Assembly: GCF_002847445.1 (NCBI RefSeq)
Contig: NZ_CP025430.1
Coordinates: forward strand, 1,488,001 to 1,552,000
Length of the DNA: 64,000 bases
Direction: 5' to 3'
Source of the DNA: Paracoccus zhejiangensis
Lineage (GTDB): Bacteria > Pseudomonadota > Alphaproteobacteria > Rhodobacterales > Rhodobacteraceae
Numbering within the stretch: position 1 is the first letter of the stretch; each line of letters opens with the position of its first letter. This document shows, one piece after another, positions 43,687 through 52,123 of this stretch. The notes beneath the pieces are model-generated. The model did no database searches. It was given only the letters and a program-made list of their open reading frames with translations, and was not told where the DNA came from. A program made the position numbers and the translations under genes.

Positions 43687-44682
43687 ATGGCAACGCCGAT
43701 CATCGCCCCCTTCCCGGCCACGCGCCTGCGCCGGCTGCGCCGCACCCCTGCGCTGCGGGACATGGTGACCGAGGTGAATTTTACCGCCGGCAACCTGATC
43801 TGGCCGATTTTCGTGACCGAGGTGGCCGGTGCCGAGGGCGAGATCCCGTCGATGCCGGGGGTCGAGCGCTTGACGCTGGACGGCGCGAAACGGGCGGCGG
43901 AACGCGCGGCCAGCCTTGGCATCCCGGCGATCTGCATCTTCCCGCATTCCGATCCCGACCTGAAGAACGACACCTGCGAGCGGGCCTGGGACCCGATGAA
44001 CATCGGCAACCAGGCGATCCGGGCGATCAAGGAGGTCGCGCCCGAACTGGCGGTGATGACCGATATCGCGCTCGATCCCTATAACATCAACGGCCATGAC
44101 GGCTTTGTTGTCGATGGCGTGATCCTGAACGACGAGACCGTCGAGGCGCTGGTGAAAATGGCGCTGGCGCAGGCCGAGGCGGGGGCGGATATCCTTGGCC
44201 CCAGCGACATGATGGACGGCCGCATCGGCGCGATCCGCGAGGCGCTGGAGGCGGCGGGCCACAAGGATGTGGCGATCCTCAGCTATGCAGCGAAATTCGC
44301 CAGCGCCTTCTATGGCCCCTTCCGCGATGCGGTCGGCGCCTCGGGCCGGCTGATCGGCGACAAGAAAACCTATCAGGTGAACCCGGCGAACCGTGAAGAG
44401 GCGCTGCGCTGCGTCGCCCGCGATCTGGCCGAGGGCGCCGACATGGTCATGGTGAAGCCCGGGATGCCCTATCTGGATATCTGCCGCGAGGTGAAGGACC
44501 AGTTCGGCGTTCCGACCTTTGCCTACCAGGTCAGCGGTGAATACGCGATGATCGAGGGCGCCATCCGAAATGGCTGGCTGTCGCGCGATGCCATGGCCGA
44601 AAGCCTTCTGGCCTTCCGCCGCGCCGGTTGCGACGGGGTTCTGAGCTATTTCGCGCCGCAGATGGCTGAATTGCTGGCCTGA
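43687..44682 (+). CDS. hemB: Delta-aminolevulinic acid dehydratase (porphobilinogen synthase)
   Basis: The protein has 331 residues. It joins two 5-aminolevulinates to porphobilinogen for heme, corrin and chlorophyll synthesis. The Schiff-base lysines are in SYAAKFASAFYGP and VMVKPGMPYLDI. Near residue 125 the sequence reads DIALDPYNINGHDG, where Zn2+-type enzymes have a Cys triad; Asp replaces it here, so this is a metal-site variant that depends on Mg2+ and/or K+, as known in other alphaproteobacteria. It stands alone, between a membrane protein gene and a lipoprotein gene. Confidence 0.97.
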   Translation: MATPIIAPFPATRLRRLRRTPALRDMVTEVNFTAGNLIWPIFVTEVAGAEGEIPSMPGVERLTLDGAKRAAERAASLGIPAICIFPHSDPDLKNDTCERAWDPMNIGNQAIRAIKEVAPELAVMTDIALDPYNINGHDGFVVDGVILNDETVEALVKMALAQAEAGADILGPSDMMDGRIGAIREALEAAGHKDVAILSYAAKFASAFYGPFRDAVGASGRLIGDKKTYQVNPANREEALRCVARDLAEGADMVMVKPGMPYLDICREVKDQFGVPTFAYQVSGEYAMIEGAIRNGWLSRDAMAESLLAFRRAGCDGVLSYFAPQMAELLA

Positions 44683-44753
44683 TCTGCGAAATTGCCATAT
44701 GTTTGCCGGTAACGGGCCGTAAAGCGCCCGATCAACCAATGAACGAGGCGACA

Positions 44754-45416
44754 ATGAGCAATATCAATCGGGTAAGCCGTCGTGGATTGCTGCTGGGTGC
44801 AGGGGCGCTGACGACGCTCGCGCTGGCCGGTTGCAACAACGCGGTCGGAGAGAACGCGTCGGCGCGGCTGGATGCACGGGTCGATGCCACGCATCAATAC
44901 ATGGTCAGCACCTATCCCTCGACCGCGGCGATGGTGCAAAGCGCGGCGGGTGTCCTTTACATGCCGCTGATGACCGAGGCGGGGCTGGGCATCGGCGGGG
45001 CTTACGGTCAGGGCGCGCTGCGCATCGGCGGAGCGACGGTCGATTACTATTCGGCCACGCAGGCCAGCATCGGCTTCCAGGCGGGCGCGCAGCAATATGC
45101 GCATGTGCTGGTGTTCCAGACGCCGCAGGCGCTGGCGGCCTTCCGCACCGCGCCGGGCTGGGTGGCGGGGGCCGATGCCTATTACGCCATGCCTTCCGGC
45201 GGTCTGGCGATGGGCGCCGATACGGTCACCGCGCAGCATCCCGTCGTGGCGCTGATCTTCGGCCAGAGCGGGCTGATGGCGGGCGCGACCATCGAGGGCA
45301 CGAAATACACCCGCATCATCCCCTCGTCGATGGATGTCGGCATGCGACCGATGACGCCCGGGATGCAGATGCCGCAGCTGCAGATGCCGCGCCTTGGTGG
45401 TCAGCCGCCGGCCTGA
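44754..45416 (+). CDS. YSC84-related lipoprotein with Tat-type signal
   Basis: The protein has 220 residues and starts at ATG 44754 with GAGG 9 bases upstream. The N-terminus SRRGLLLGAGALTTLALAGC has a twin-arginine pair before a hydrophobic stretch and a lipobox LAGC, so it is probably a Tat-exported lipoprotein with the Cys near residue 26. The rest is the Ysc84 domain: MVQSAAGVLYMPLMTEAGLGIGGAYGQGAL, then ASIGFQAGAQQYAHVLVFQT. In yeast this domain binds actin and lipids; in bacteria the role is unknown. A Met/Pro/Gln-rich tail ends the protein. Confidence 0.85.
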   Translation: MSNINRVSRRGLLLGAGALTTLALAGCNNAVGENASARLDARVDATHQYMVSTYPSTAAMVQSAAGVLYMPLMTEAGLGIGGAYGQGALRIGGATVDYYSATQASIGFQAGAQQYAHVLVFQTPQALAAFRTAPGWVAGADAYYAMPSGGLAMGADTVTAQHPVVALIFGQSGLMAGATIEGTKYTRIIPSSMDVGMRPMTPGMQMPQLQMPRLGGQPPA

Positions 45417-45512
45417 ACCTCGGCCCGACTTACCGGGAAGGGGCTGGCGGGGCCGACCTCGCCAGCCTGACAGGCCAGCACCACCGAACGTAAGGGAAAC
45501 AGCCGTTGCCGC

Positions 45513-46253
45513 TCAGGCGCGCATCAACTCGCGCTGCGGGTGCGGGGTTTCATAGGCGGCGTGGTCGCTGGCATAGTCAACCGCCACCACCAGCGACGCA
45601 TCATAGCCGTCACTGCGGTCGCTGACGCTGGCATAGGCCCCCTCGCCCGCCTCGATGGCGATCCAGTCATCGGCATTGGTGGTGTCCTGCTCGGCGCTGC
45701 GGCCATATTGAGACGCATTCTCGAACACGTATTGGCTGAGCGAATCCGGGAAGAAGATCTGCCCGGTCAGCGCCTCGTCGCGGCCGAGGATCACCTTGAA
45801 ATGAATATGGGTGGTGCGCCCGCGATACCAGCCGGGGAAGATGGTCTGGAACGCCACCTCGCCGCCATCGCCACTGATCTGGGTACCGCGCAGGAAGGTC
45901 TCGCCCCGCGTGCTGCGGCTGCCCTGATTGGCAAAGCCGGAATAATTGCCCTGCGCATCGCAATGCCACAGATCGACCCGGGCACCCTTGATCGGGCGGC
46001 AATCGGCGGTCACCACCTGCATCCGCATGGTCATCGGCACGCCGCCGCGATCCTCGCGGATGTCGCTGCGCACGAGATGCGGGTCCATGTAGAACGGACC
46101 CTCGGTCAGTTCCGGTGTCAGGTGACAGACATTGGCCGCAATCAGCCCGGCGCCTTCGGCCTGCGCCAGAAGTGTCGACGGCCACAGGCCGATCCCGGCA
46201 ACCGCAGGTGCCGAAGCAGCCAGAAGACGCAGCAGCTCGCGTCGATTCGTCAT
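45513..46253 (-). CDS. Exported intradiol ring-cleavage dioxygenase-like protein
   Basis: The protein has 246 residues; ATG 46253 follows GGAGG. The N-terminus TNRRELLRLLAASAPAVAGI is a twin-arginine signal. The body holds LTEGPFYMDPHLVRSDIRED, ARVDLWHCDAQGNYSGF, GEVAFQTIFPGWYRGRTTHIHFKV and FFPDSLSQYVFE. The two Tyr (GNYSGF, GWYRG) and two His (THIHF) are the 2-Tyr/2-His ligands of non-heme Fe3+ in catechol dioxygenases. Folded iron enzymes suit Tat export. Exported members are widespread, but their natural substrates are uncertain. Convergent with the YSC84 lipoprotein gene. Confidence 0.87.
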   Translation of the reverse strand: MTNRRELLRLLAASAPAVAGIGLWPSTLLAQAEGAGLIAANVCHLTPELTEGPFYMDPHLVRSDIREDRGGVPMTMRMQVVTADCRPIKGARVDLWHCDAQGNYSGFANQGSRSTRGETFLRGTQISGDGGEVAFQTIFPGWYRGRTTHIHFKVILGRDEALTGQIFFPDSLSQYVFENASQYGRSAEQDTTNADDWIAIEAGEGAYASVSDRSDGYDASLVVAVDYASDHAAYETPHPQRELMRA

Positions 46254-46374
46254 ACGCCTCCCCCACAAAGGCACATTTGTTAATTGCGCAACCTTTTGGC
46301 GATTCGATCCAGAACTTTTCACGACGATGGCTGAAATCCGCCGATCACCCGGGAAAATGCCCGATTACACGCAG

Positions 46375-47043
46375 CTAACCGCTGGTCAGATGCCTGAGCC
46401 CGTGGGTGACATCGGCCCGGACCGCCAACCGCAGCGCCGGCTCATCCCCCGCGCGCAGGGCGGCGAGGATCATCCGGTGATGGCGCGGCGGCTCGTTGCG
46501 TTTCACCCGCCCGTAAAGCGCCCGCATGGTCGGGCCAAGCTGCAGCCAGATGGTTTCCAGCATCGCCAGCATCGCCGGGGCCTGCGCCCGCAGGTAAAGC
46601 GTGCGGTGGAAATCCAGGTTGTTGCGGATATAGCCCACGGCGTCATGCCGCTCGACCGCATCGGCGATCTGGCCGTTCATCCGCGCCAGCCGGTCGATCA
46701 GGGCGAAATGCGCCCTGGGCAGCGCGCGCGCCGCCAGTTCCGGCTCGATCAGGGCGCGCAGGGCGGCCAGTTCCTCGATCCGGTCATCGGTCAGCTCGGG
46801 CGTGGCGATCCGGCCGGAGATCGACAGCGTCAGCGCCCCCTCGGCCACCAGCCGCCGCACCGCTTCGCGCGCGGGCGTCATCGACAGGTGATGATCGGCC
46901 GCCAGCCCGCGCAGGGTCAGCGCATGGCCCGGCGGCAATTCGCCCAGCATGATCTGGCTGCGCAGGCTGCGATACAGCCGCTCATGCGCGGCGGGCTCGG
47001 CGCCGCCGCCCGTGCGTTGCGAAATGTCGGTCACCGCGTCCAT
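46375..47043 (-). CDS. GntR-family transcriptional regulator (FCD/FadR type)
   Basis: The protein has 222 residues and starts at ATG 47043. The winged helix-turn-helix (about 20-85) reads ERLYRSLRSQIMLGELPPGHALT, LRGLAADHHLSMTPAREAVRRLVAEGAL. The FCD effector domain (about 95-220) contains LRALIEPELAARAL, DFHRTLYLRAQAP and the HHRMILAALRAGDEPALR segment, which has the His ligands of FCD proteins that bind metal and carboxylate effectors. The target is unknown. A perfect TTGTGATCACAA palindrome lies 8 bases upstream of the start, probably its own operator. Confidence 0.92.
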   Translation of the reverse strand: MDAVTDISQRTGGGAEPAAHERLYRSLRSQIMLGELPPGHALTLRGLAADHHLSMTPAREAVRRLVAEGALTLSISGRIATPELTDDRIEELAALRALIEPELAARALPRAHFALIDRLARMNGQIADAVERHDAVGYIRNNLDFHRTLYLRAQAPAMLAMLETIWLQLGPTMRALYGRVKRNEPPRHHRMILAALRAGDEPALRLAVRADVTHGLRHLTSG

Positions 47044-47050
47044 GACCCGC

Positions 47051-47062
47051 TTGTGATCACAA
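47051..47062 (-). promoter_or_regulatory. Perfect palindrome TTGTGATCACAA, candidate GntR operator
   Basis: This 12-bp perfect palindrome lies between the metallopeptidase gene stop and the GntR start codon. FadR-subfamily sites have GT and AC half-sites around a short centre, which this matches (GT-GATC-AC). It overlaps where a ribosome site would be, so binding would directly block expression of the regulator. Autoregulation is inferred. Confidence 0.6.
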
Positions 47063-47074
47063 ATCCCGGCAAGG

Positions 47075-47761
47075 TCAATCGCGGAAGCGCCAGGCCAGCA
47101 GCCCGTCGCCATTCTGTCGCAGCCAGTGCCGGCGCGGGGCATAGCCGGGCATCAGCCGCTCGACCGCCGCCCAGAAGCGCGGTGAATGATCCATATGGGC
47201 CAGATGCGCGACCTCATGTGCCGCAACGTAATCCAGCACCTCATGGGGCGCCATCGACAGCCGCCACGAGAACATCAGCCGCCCGTCCGAGGTGCAGCTG
47301 CCCCAGCGCGAGCGGGTATCCCTGAGCGAGAGCGCCTGGAACGGCCGCCCCAGCGCGCCGGCATGGCGGTTGCAGGCCTCGAGCAGCGCCGCTTGGGCAC
47401 GATGTTTCAGGAAGGCCTGGACCACCGGCCCCGCCGGTCGCCCCTCGGGCACCAACAGCGCCCCATCCTCGACCCGCGCGGCCCGGACCGGCGCCGGCGT
47501 GACCACCACCCCCTGCCCCGCCACCGGGACCAGCACCCCCGGCCCCACCAGCTGCGCCGACGGCAGACGCGCCACCGTGCGCTTGAGCCAGTCGGATTTC
47601 GACTCGGCGAAAGCCCGCCCCTCGGCCTCGCTGACCCGTGGCGGCAGGGTCAACACCACATCGCCGCCATGGCGCGCCACGCGCAGCGTCATCCGCCGCG
47701 CCCGGGCCGAGCGGCGCAGAAGGACCTGGGTGCCGTCCGCGGTGGTGAAGCTGCCGGTCAT
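47075..47761 (-). CDS. M48-family (YgjP/DUF45) metallopeptidase-like protein
   Basis: The protein has 228 residues. It has RRSARARRMTLRVARHGGDVVLTLP, SEAEGRAFAESKSDWLKRTV, SLRDTRSRWGSCTSDGRLMFSWRL and YVAAHEVAHLAHMDHSPRFW. The HEVAH motif with the downstream His/Asp is a gluzincin-type zinc site. YgjP proteins are suspected zinc peptidases of unknown substrate, often linked to type I restriction or UTP hydrolase genes; here no such neighbour exists. It lies just upstream of the GntR gene on the same strand, with a 31-bp gap. Confidence 0.92.
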   Translation of the reverse strand: MTGSFTTADGTQVLLRRSARARRMTLRVARHGGDVVLTLPPRVSEAEGRAFAESKSDWLKRTVARLPSAQLVGPGVLVPVAGQGVVVTPAPVRAARVEDGALLVPEGRPAGPVVQAFLKHRAQAALLEACNRHAGALGRPFQALSLRDTRSRWGSCTSDGRLMFSWRLSMAPHEVLDYVAAHEVAHLAHMDHSPRFWAAVERLMPGYAPRRHWLRQNGDGLLAWRFRD

Positions 47762-47864
47762 GCCGGAAAAATCCCGTCAGAAAAGCCTTTGACACCCCCC
47801 TTGCACTGTGGCAGGGGAACGCCGATTTATCCGATTTCCCTAATCGCGGCTGAAGGAGAATACC

Positions 47865-48188
47865 ATGCCCAAAGAGGAATGGGGCACGAAACGCCTGTGT
47901 CCGCATTGCGCGACGCGCTTCTATGATCTGCAGAACGATCCGATGACCTGCCCGGCCTGCGGCGCGACCTTCACGGTCGAGAGCCTGACCGACGGTCGCG
48001 GCCGTGTCATCGCGACCGAGAAGTCGTCGAAGATCACCAATGACAATGACGATGTGATCGATTCCGATGATGATCTGGATGATGATGACAGCGGCGATCT
48101 GGACGACGACCTGCTGGACGAAGACGATGACGACGATGACGTCTCGCTGGACGACATCGCCGATGTCTCGGACGAGAACGACGAGTAA
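47865..48188 (+). CDS. TIGR02300 (FYDLN acid) family protein
   Basis: The protein has 107 residues. The N-terminus EEWGTKRLCPHCATRFYDLQNDP and DPMTCPACGATF hold two CxxC knuckles (zinc ribbon) and the FYDLN-type motif of this alphaproteobacterial family. From about residue 60 on, the sequence is almost only Asp/Glu/Ser. A very acidic tail behind a zinc ribbon suggests a nucleic-acid mimic or a partner of transcription or chaperone proteins; the family has no known function. GAAGGAG precedes the start. It is the last core gene before tRNA-Ala. Confidence 0.92.
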   Translation: MPKEEWGTKRLCPHCATRFYDLQNDPMTCPACGATFTVESLTDGRGRVIATEKSSKITNDNDDVIDSDDDLDDDDSGDLDDDLLDEDDDDDDVSLDDIADVSDENDE

Positions 48189-48424
48189 GCCGCGCGGTTT
48201 CACGGCGCGCATGCCCCTCGGGGCGTGACAGGGGGCGGGGTCCGGTCATCGGTCCCCGCCCTTTTTCATGGCGCTTTTTCGGGCCGCAGAGCCGGAAAGG
48301 ACGAGGTTGGGCGATGCCCAAAACAATCTGCACGAAAACCCGAATTTAGCCCTTGCGCCCCGCCGCCACCCCTCATATACGACCCTCCACGCGCAGGACG
48401 ACAAGCCGGCGCGAGACCTCCGGT

Positions 48425-48500
<76 letters not shown>

Positions 48501-49117
48501 AATATTCTCCGATTTGCGATAGTATATTTATATATATCAATAATTTGCGCCCAGAACCGCTTTTGTGTAAGGGCATTTCACTACAAGTTTTACTACAGAA
48601 TTTGCTGCATCTGTCGACCTGGAAGACGCGGAGCAAAGCTCGTTGAACCGCGTCCGTGAGAGGTATCCCTGACGTAGTATCGGTCCAGTGGATCATGCGT
48701 CTCGCCGAGTCAGACCTTCGCGGGCGCATGGTGACCGAGAGACCGCGGACCGTCCCGACCATGGCGATCAACTCTACCCGTCAGCTCCTTGATCCTCCTG
48801 CATGGCTTGGACCGGCGCGTGCGGCATAATCTCTCTGATTACGGTTTGTATATTTCGAAAACTCCATCTTTGCGATAGAATATCGGCCCAGCGGGAAAAT
48901 TGACCAATCAATTTTGACGAAACGATTCTTAAATATTTCAACGCGATATTGAAAATTTTATGACGAAATGCTTGACGCGTTAACCTAGGTAAGCAAATGT
49001 CTCGTTCGAAACTGGTCGGCTTATGACGCGCCAAGACATGCTCCATATATCATGGATATTTCCGACACATTTCGATCCAGTTCTGTTAAAATTCTCGAGG
49101 AACAGTGAGATCAGTTC
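48501..49117. other. 617-bp AT-rich stretch without a supported gene
   Basis: The first part (48501-48600) and 48830-49100 are strongly AT-rich compared with everything to the left. A GC-richer piece at 48640-48820 has short open frames on both strands, but none matches a family I recognise or has a ribosome site. It may contain the remains of an integration module. Confidence 0.5.
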
Positions 49118-50330
49118 ATGGAACATATGCGCCTGACGTCGACGAAACGATCCATCCTGACAGCATGTTCTGCATTTGCCATTCTGGCATTGCCCGTAGT
49201 TGCCCATGCCGACGCCGATACCATCTATTCGGGCGGCCCCATTCTGACCATGGAAGGTGACACGCCGGTCTATGTGCAGGCGGTCGCGGTTGAGGATGGC
49301 AAGATCACCTATACCGGCGACGAGGGCGGGCTTGATGCGCTTCGCGGCGCGAATACGGCCTGCGTCGACCCGGGCGGAAAGGCGATGCTGCCGGGCTTTG
49401 TCGATCCGCATGGTCATATCTTTCTGGGAGGCATGCAGGCGCTCTCGGCCAATCTTCTGCCGCCGCCCGGTGGCGAGGGCAGCGACATCGCCGGCCTCCA
49501 GCGTATCCTAACCGAATGGGCCGAGAAGAACGCGGAAAAGGTCGAGAAATTCGGCATGATCGTGGGATTCGGCTATGACAATGCCCAGCTGACGGAAGTG
49601 CGCCACCCGACGCGCGAGGATCTGGACGCAGTTTCGAAGGACATCCCGGTCATCATCATCCACCAATCGACCCATATCGGCGTGCTGAACTCGGCCGCGC
49701 TGGCGATGATGGGCTATGAGGCGGATACGCCCGACCCGGAGGGGGGTGTGATCCGACGCGAGGAAGATGGCAAGACGCCGAATGGCGTGGTCGAGGAGAA
49801 CGCTTTCTTCGTGGTTTTACCCAAGATCCTCGAAGGCGTCGGCGAGGCAGGCGCGGCCTTGCCGAAGCCGGCGGTTTCAAGATCGATGTCGTCACCTTTC
49901 CTGACCTGACGGTTGCCCGCGATTATAGTGCGAAGAATTACAGCCGATAATACAAAAACCATTTCAGGGTTGCCGGCGCGAAACTGGTCATCAACGGATC
50001 GCCGCAGGGCTTTACCGCCTGGCGCGACCAACCCTACTATGCGCCGGCCGGTGATTATCCGAAGGGATACAGCGGATATGCATCAATAACACTAGAACTG
50101 TTTATCGAACTGGTGGATTGGAGCTACGCCAATAATTTTCCGGTCATTACCCATGCCAACGGGGAAAAGGCCAGTGATCTTCTCATCGAAGGACTGGCGG
50201 CAGCAGAGGCGAAGCACGGCAAGGGGGATCGACGCCCGGTCCTGATCCACGGCCAGTTCGAACGTTTCGATCAGATCGCGAAGTTCAATGCGCTCGGCGT
50301 CATTCCTTCGCTGTTCCCGATGCATATCCG
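49118..50330 (+). pseudogene. Exported amidohydrolase (YtcJ-like, amidohydrolase 3), broken
   Basis: It starts with a Sec signal peptide (RSILTACSAFAILALPVVAHA) and continues DTIYSGGPILTMEGDTP, GGKAMLPGFVDPHGHIFLGG (the HxH metal motif), VIIIHQSTHIGVLNSAAL. Near 49850 the frame shifts: after ILEGVGEAG the other frame continues AEAGGFKIDVVTFPDLTVA, and about 40 residues of the family appear to be missing at the join. A TAA follows at 49948-49950, then the same frame continues VAGAKLVINGSPQGFTAWRD, NNFPVITHANGEKASDLL and RRPVLIHGQFER. Homology stops at FPSLFPMH-like IPSLFPMH (about 50325), where unrelated sequence begins. So one frameshift/deletion, one stop and loss of the C-terminal third. 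Confidence 0.85.
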
Positions 50331-50379
50331 CCCACCCGCCCAATTCCTCGCCGGTCAGGCTGGCGACAGGCTGGGACAT
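50331..50379 (-). pseudogene. 5' fragment of a phage-type gene (LTGEEL..W start)
   Basis: ATG 50379 begins MSQPVASLTGEELGGWA, 9 bases after the stop of the gene upstream. The V-x-x-L-T-G-x-E-L-x-x-W start resembles small phage proteins of the DUF2591 kind. The frame then runs antisense into the amidohydrolase remnant, so only about 17 codons remain and the rest was replaced at the recombination joint. Confidence 0.4.
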
Positions 50380-50388
50380 GGCCCGTTG

Positions 50389-50732
50389 CTACTTCTCGCC
50401 GTCAGGCTGTCGGTAATCCCTCACCGGGGCCTCAAACTCCTGCGGATCGCGAAACGCGCTGCCGTTCTCTGCCTTCGCATCGAGATAGGGAACGGAGCCT
50501 CCTCGGTGACGATGAAATAGCCCTCATCGGTCCAGCGGTGGCACTGAACCTCGCGCGCCTTGCCGCCCACCAAGATCTCCGTGCCGAGGCACGCCCCATG
50601 GCGCAACCAGGACGGTGGTGCAGCCGGGTTTGCTTCCAGATCGACCGCAATGTCTTCAAGCAGTTGCCGGCGCTTCGCCAGCTTGTCGGCTTGTGTGCAG
50701 ATCGACATCAAATTCATCAGGCTTGGCCACAC
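50389..50732 (-). pseudogene. Small hypothetical (phage-type) gene with a frameshift near its end
   Basis: Minus-strand frame from 50732 reads LMSICTQADKLAKRRQLLED, NPAAPPSWLRHGACLGTEIL, EVQCHRWTDEGYFIVTEEAP. Around 50485-50500 the coding pattern moves to another frame, which continues YLDAKAENGSAFRDPQEFEA and VRDYRQPDGEK to TAG 50391-50389. One base seems lost. The product is not recognised. It is the upstream partner of the LTGEEL fragment, and the IS256 element begins 45 bp before its start. Confidence 0.5.
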
Positions 50733-50777
50733 TCGACCGACAGCGCAGGTCGGCGAAAACCGGTCACGTCCGTCAAG

Positions 50778-52123
50778 GTGGTGTAATTTCTCGGATGGCC
50801 TGAGGGCATGATTAGGCGGCTTTCGTTGTGATGCTAAGAATGGGATCGATCTCCTCCTTGTCGATCTGGGCGAAGGCCTCGACCATCATGTAGCGGCTTG
50901 CAGTCTGCCACTCGTCGTTTTGTTCGAAGAGGACGGCACCGATCAGGCGCATGATGGAGGCCTCGTTGGGGAAGATCCCGACGACGTCGGCGCGGCGTTT
51001 CACTTCCTTGTTCAGACGCTCGATCGGGTTGGTCGAGTGCAGTTTGGTGCGGTGCTGGCGAGGGAAGGACATGTAGGCCAGCACATCGTGCTCGCTTTCG
51101 TCCATGAGGTCGGCCAGCTTTGGCCATCTCGGGCGCAACTGCTCGGCCACCTTGCGCCAGGTTTCGCCGGCATGGGCACGGTCGGGCTGGTCGAAGGCCT
51201 GCCGGATCGCGGCTGCGATGACGGTGTGCTGGCCGCGCGAAACATGAGCGAGGGCATTGCGCATCCAGTGAACGCGGCACCGCTGCCACGTCGCTTCGAA
51301 CACCCGGGCGATGGCGGCCTTGAGACCGGTGTGGGCGTCGCTGATGACCAAGCGGACCCCACCGAGGCCGCGCGCCTTCAGCGAGCGCAGGAACTCTGTC
51401 CAGAAGGTTTCGGCCTCAGAAGGACCGATGCCCAGACCGATGATTTCCCTGCGCCCCTCGGTGTTCGCGGCCACGGCGATTATCGCCGCCACCGGCACGA
51501 TACGGCCGCCCTGCCGGACCTTCAGATAGGTGGCATCCAGCCAGAGATAGGGCCAATCGCCGGTCAGCGGCCGGTTCAGGAACTCGCCGACCCTTTCGTC
51601 GATGTCCTTGCACAGCTTGGACACGGTGCTCTTGGAGATGCCCGACAGCCCCATGGCCTGCACCAACTCGTCGACGCGACGGGTCGAGACGCCACCGATC
51701 CAGGCTTCCTGGATCACCGCGACCAGCGCCTGTTCCGAGGTCTTCCGGGCTTCGAGGAAGCCGGGGAAATAGCTGCCCTTCCGGAGCTTCGGCACCCGCA
51801 GGTTCAGCGTGCCCAAACGGGTATCGAGAGCGCGCTCTCGATACCCGTTGCGCCAGGTCGTGCGTTCGCCGCTGCGTTCATGCCGGCCGGCGCCGATCAG
51901 GCCGTCGACATCACTCTCCATGATCAGCTGAAGAACGGCCTCGGCAATGCCGCGCAGGAAATCGCCCTGATCATGCTTGGCCAGAAGCTCGGACAGGTCC
52001 ATGTTGGTCTTGGTCATCGGGGTCTCCGTAAGGTTCGTGGTTGAAGCGTCGAAACTCCACCTCGACCATACACCTCGATGGCCACCCGGGATTACACCGA
52101 TGAAGGCGTAGAAATTACACCAC
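50778..52123 (-). mobile_element. IS256-family insertion sequence
   Basis: The ends share GTGGTGTAATTTCT at 50778-50791 and its complement AGAAATTACACCAC at 52110-52123, giving a 1346-bp element around the single transposase gene. Inside the right end GTGTAAT occurs again (52091-52098 as ATTACACC). A clean 8-9 bp target duplication was not found: the flanks share only CGTCCG. The missing duplication suggests an old insertion or later rearrangement. Confidence 0.85.
50812..52017 (-). CDS. IS256-family (Mutator-type) transposase
   Basis: The protein has 401 residues, intact. It has RTTWRNGYRERALDTRLGTLN, LRVPKLRKGSYFPGFLE, then the DDE core: LWLDATYLKVRQGGRIVPVA (first D), RLVISDAHTGLKAAI (second D), RCRVHWMRNALAHV (the C/H motif before the third residue) and TNPIERLNKEVKRRADVVGIFPN (E and the family signature). 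It is the only island gene with no visible lesion, so it may still be active. Confidence 0.95.
   Translation of the reverse strand: MTKTNMDLSELLAKHDQGDFLRGIAEAVLQLIMESDVDGLIGAGRHERSGERTTWRNGYRERALDTRLGTLNLRVPKLRKGSYFPGFLEARKTSEQALVAVIQEAWIGGVSTRRVDELVQAMGLSGISKSTVSKLCKDIDERVGEFLNRPLTGDWPYLWLDATYLKVRQGGRIVPVAAIIAVAANTEGRREIIGLGIGPSEAETFWTEFLRSLKARGLGGVRLVISDAHTGLKAAIARVFEATWQRCRVHWMRNALAHVSRGQHTVIAAAIRQAFDQPDRAHAGETWRKVAEQLRPRWPKLADLMDESEHDVLAYMSFPRQHRTKLHSTNPIERLNKEVKRRADVVGIFPNEASIMRLIGAVLFEQNDEWQTASRYMMVEAFAQIDKEEIDPILSITTKAA

Noticed and set aside
48774..49046. 90-codon minus-strand frame as a gene
   Set aside because: No ribosome site or family pattern; it spans the AT-rich and GC-rich parts without a change in coding character.
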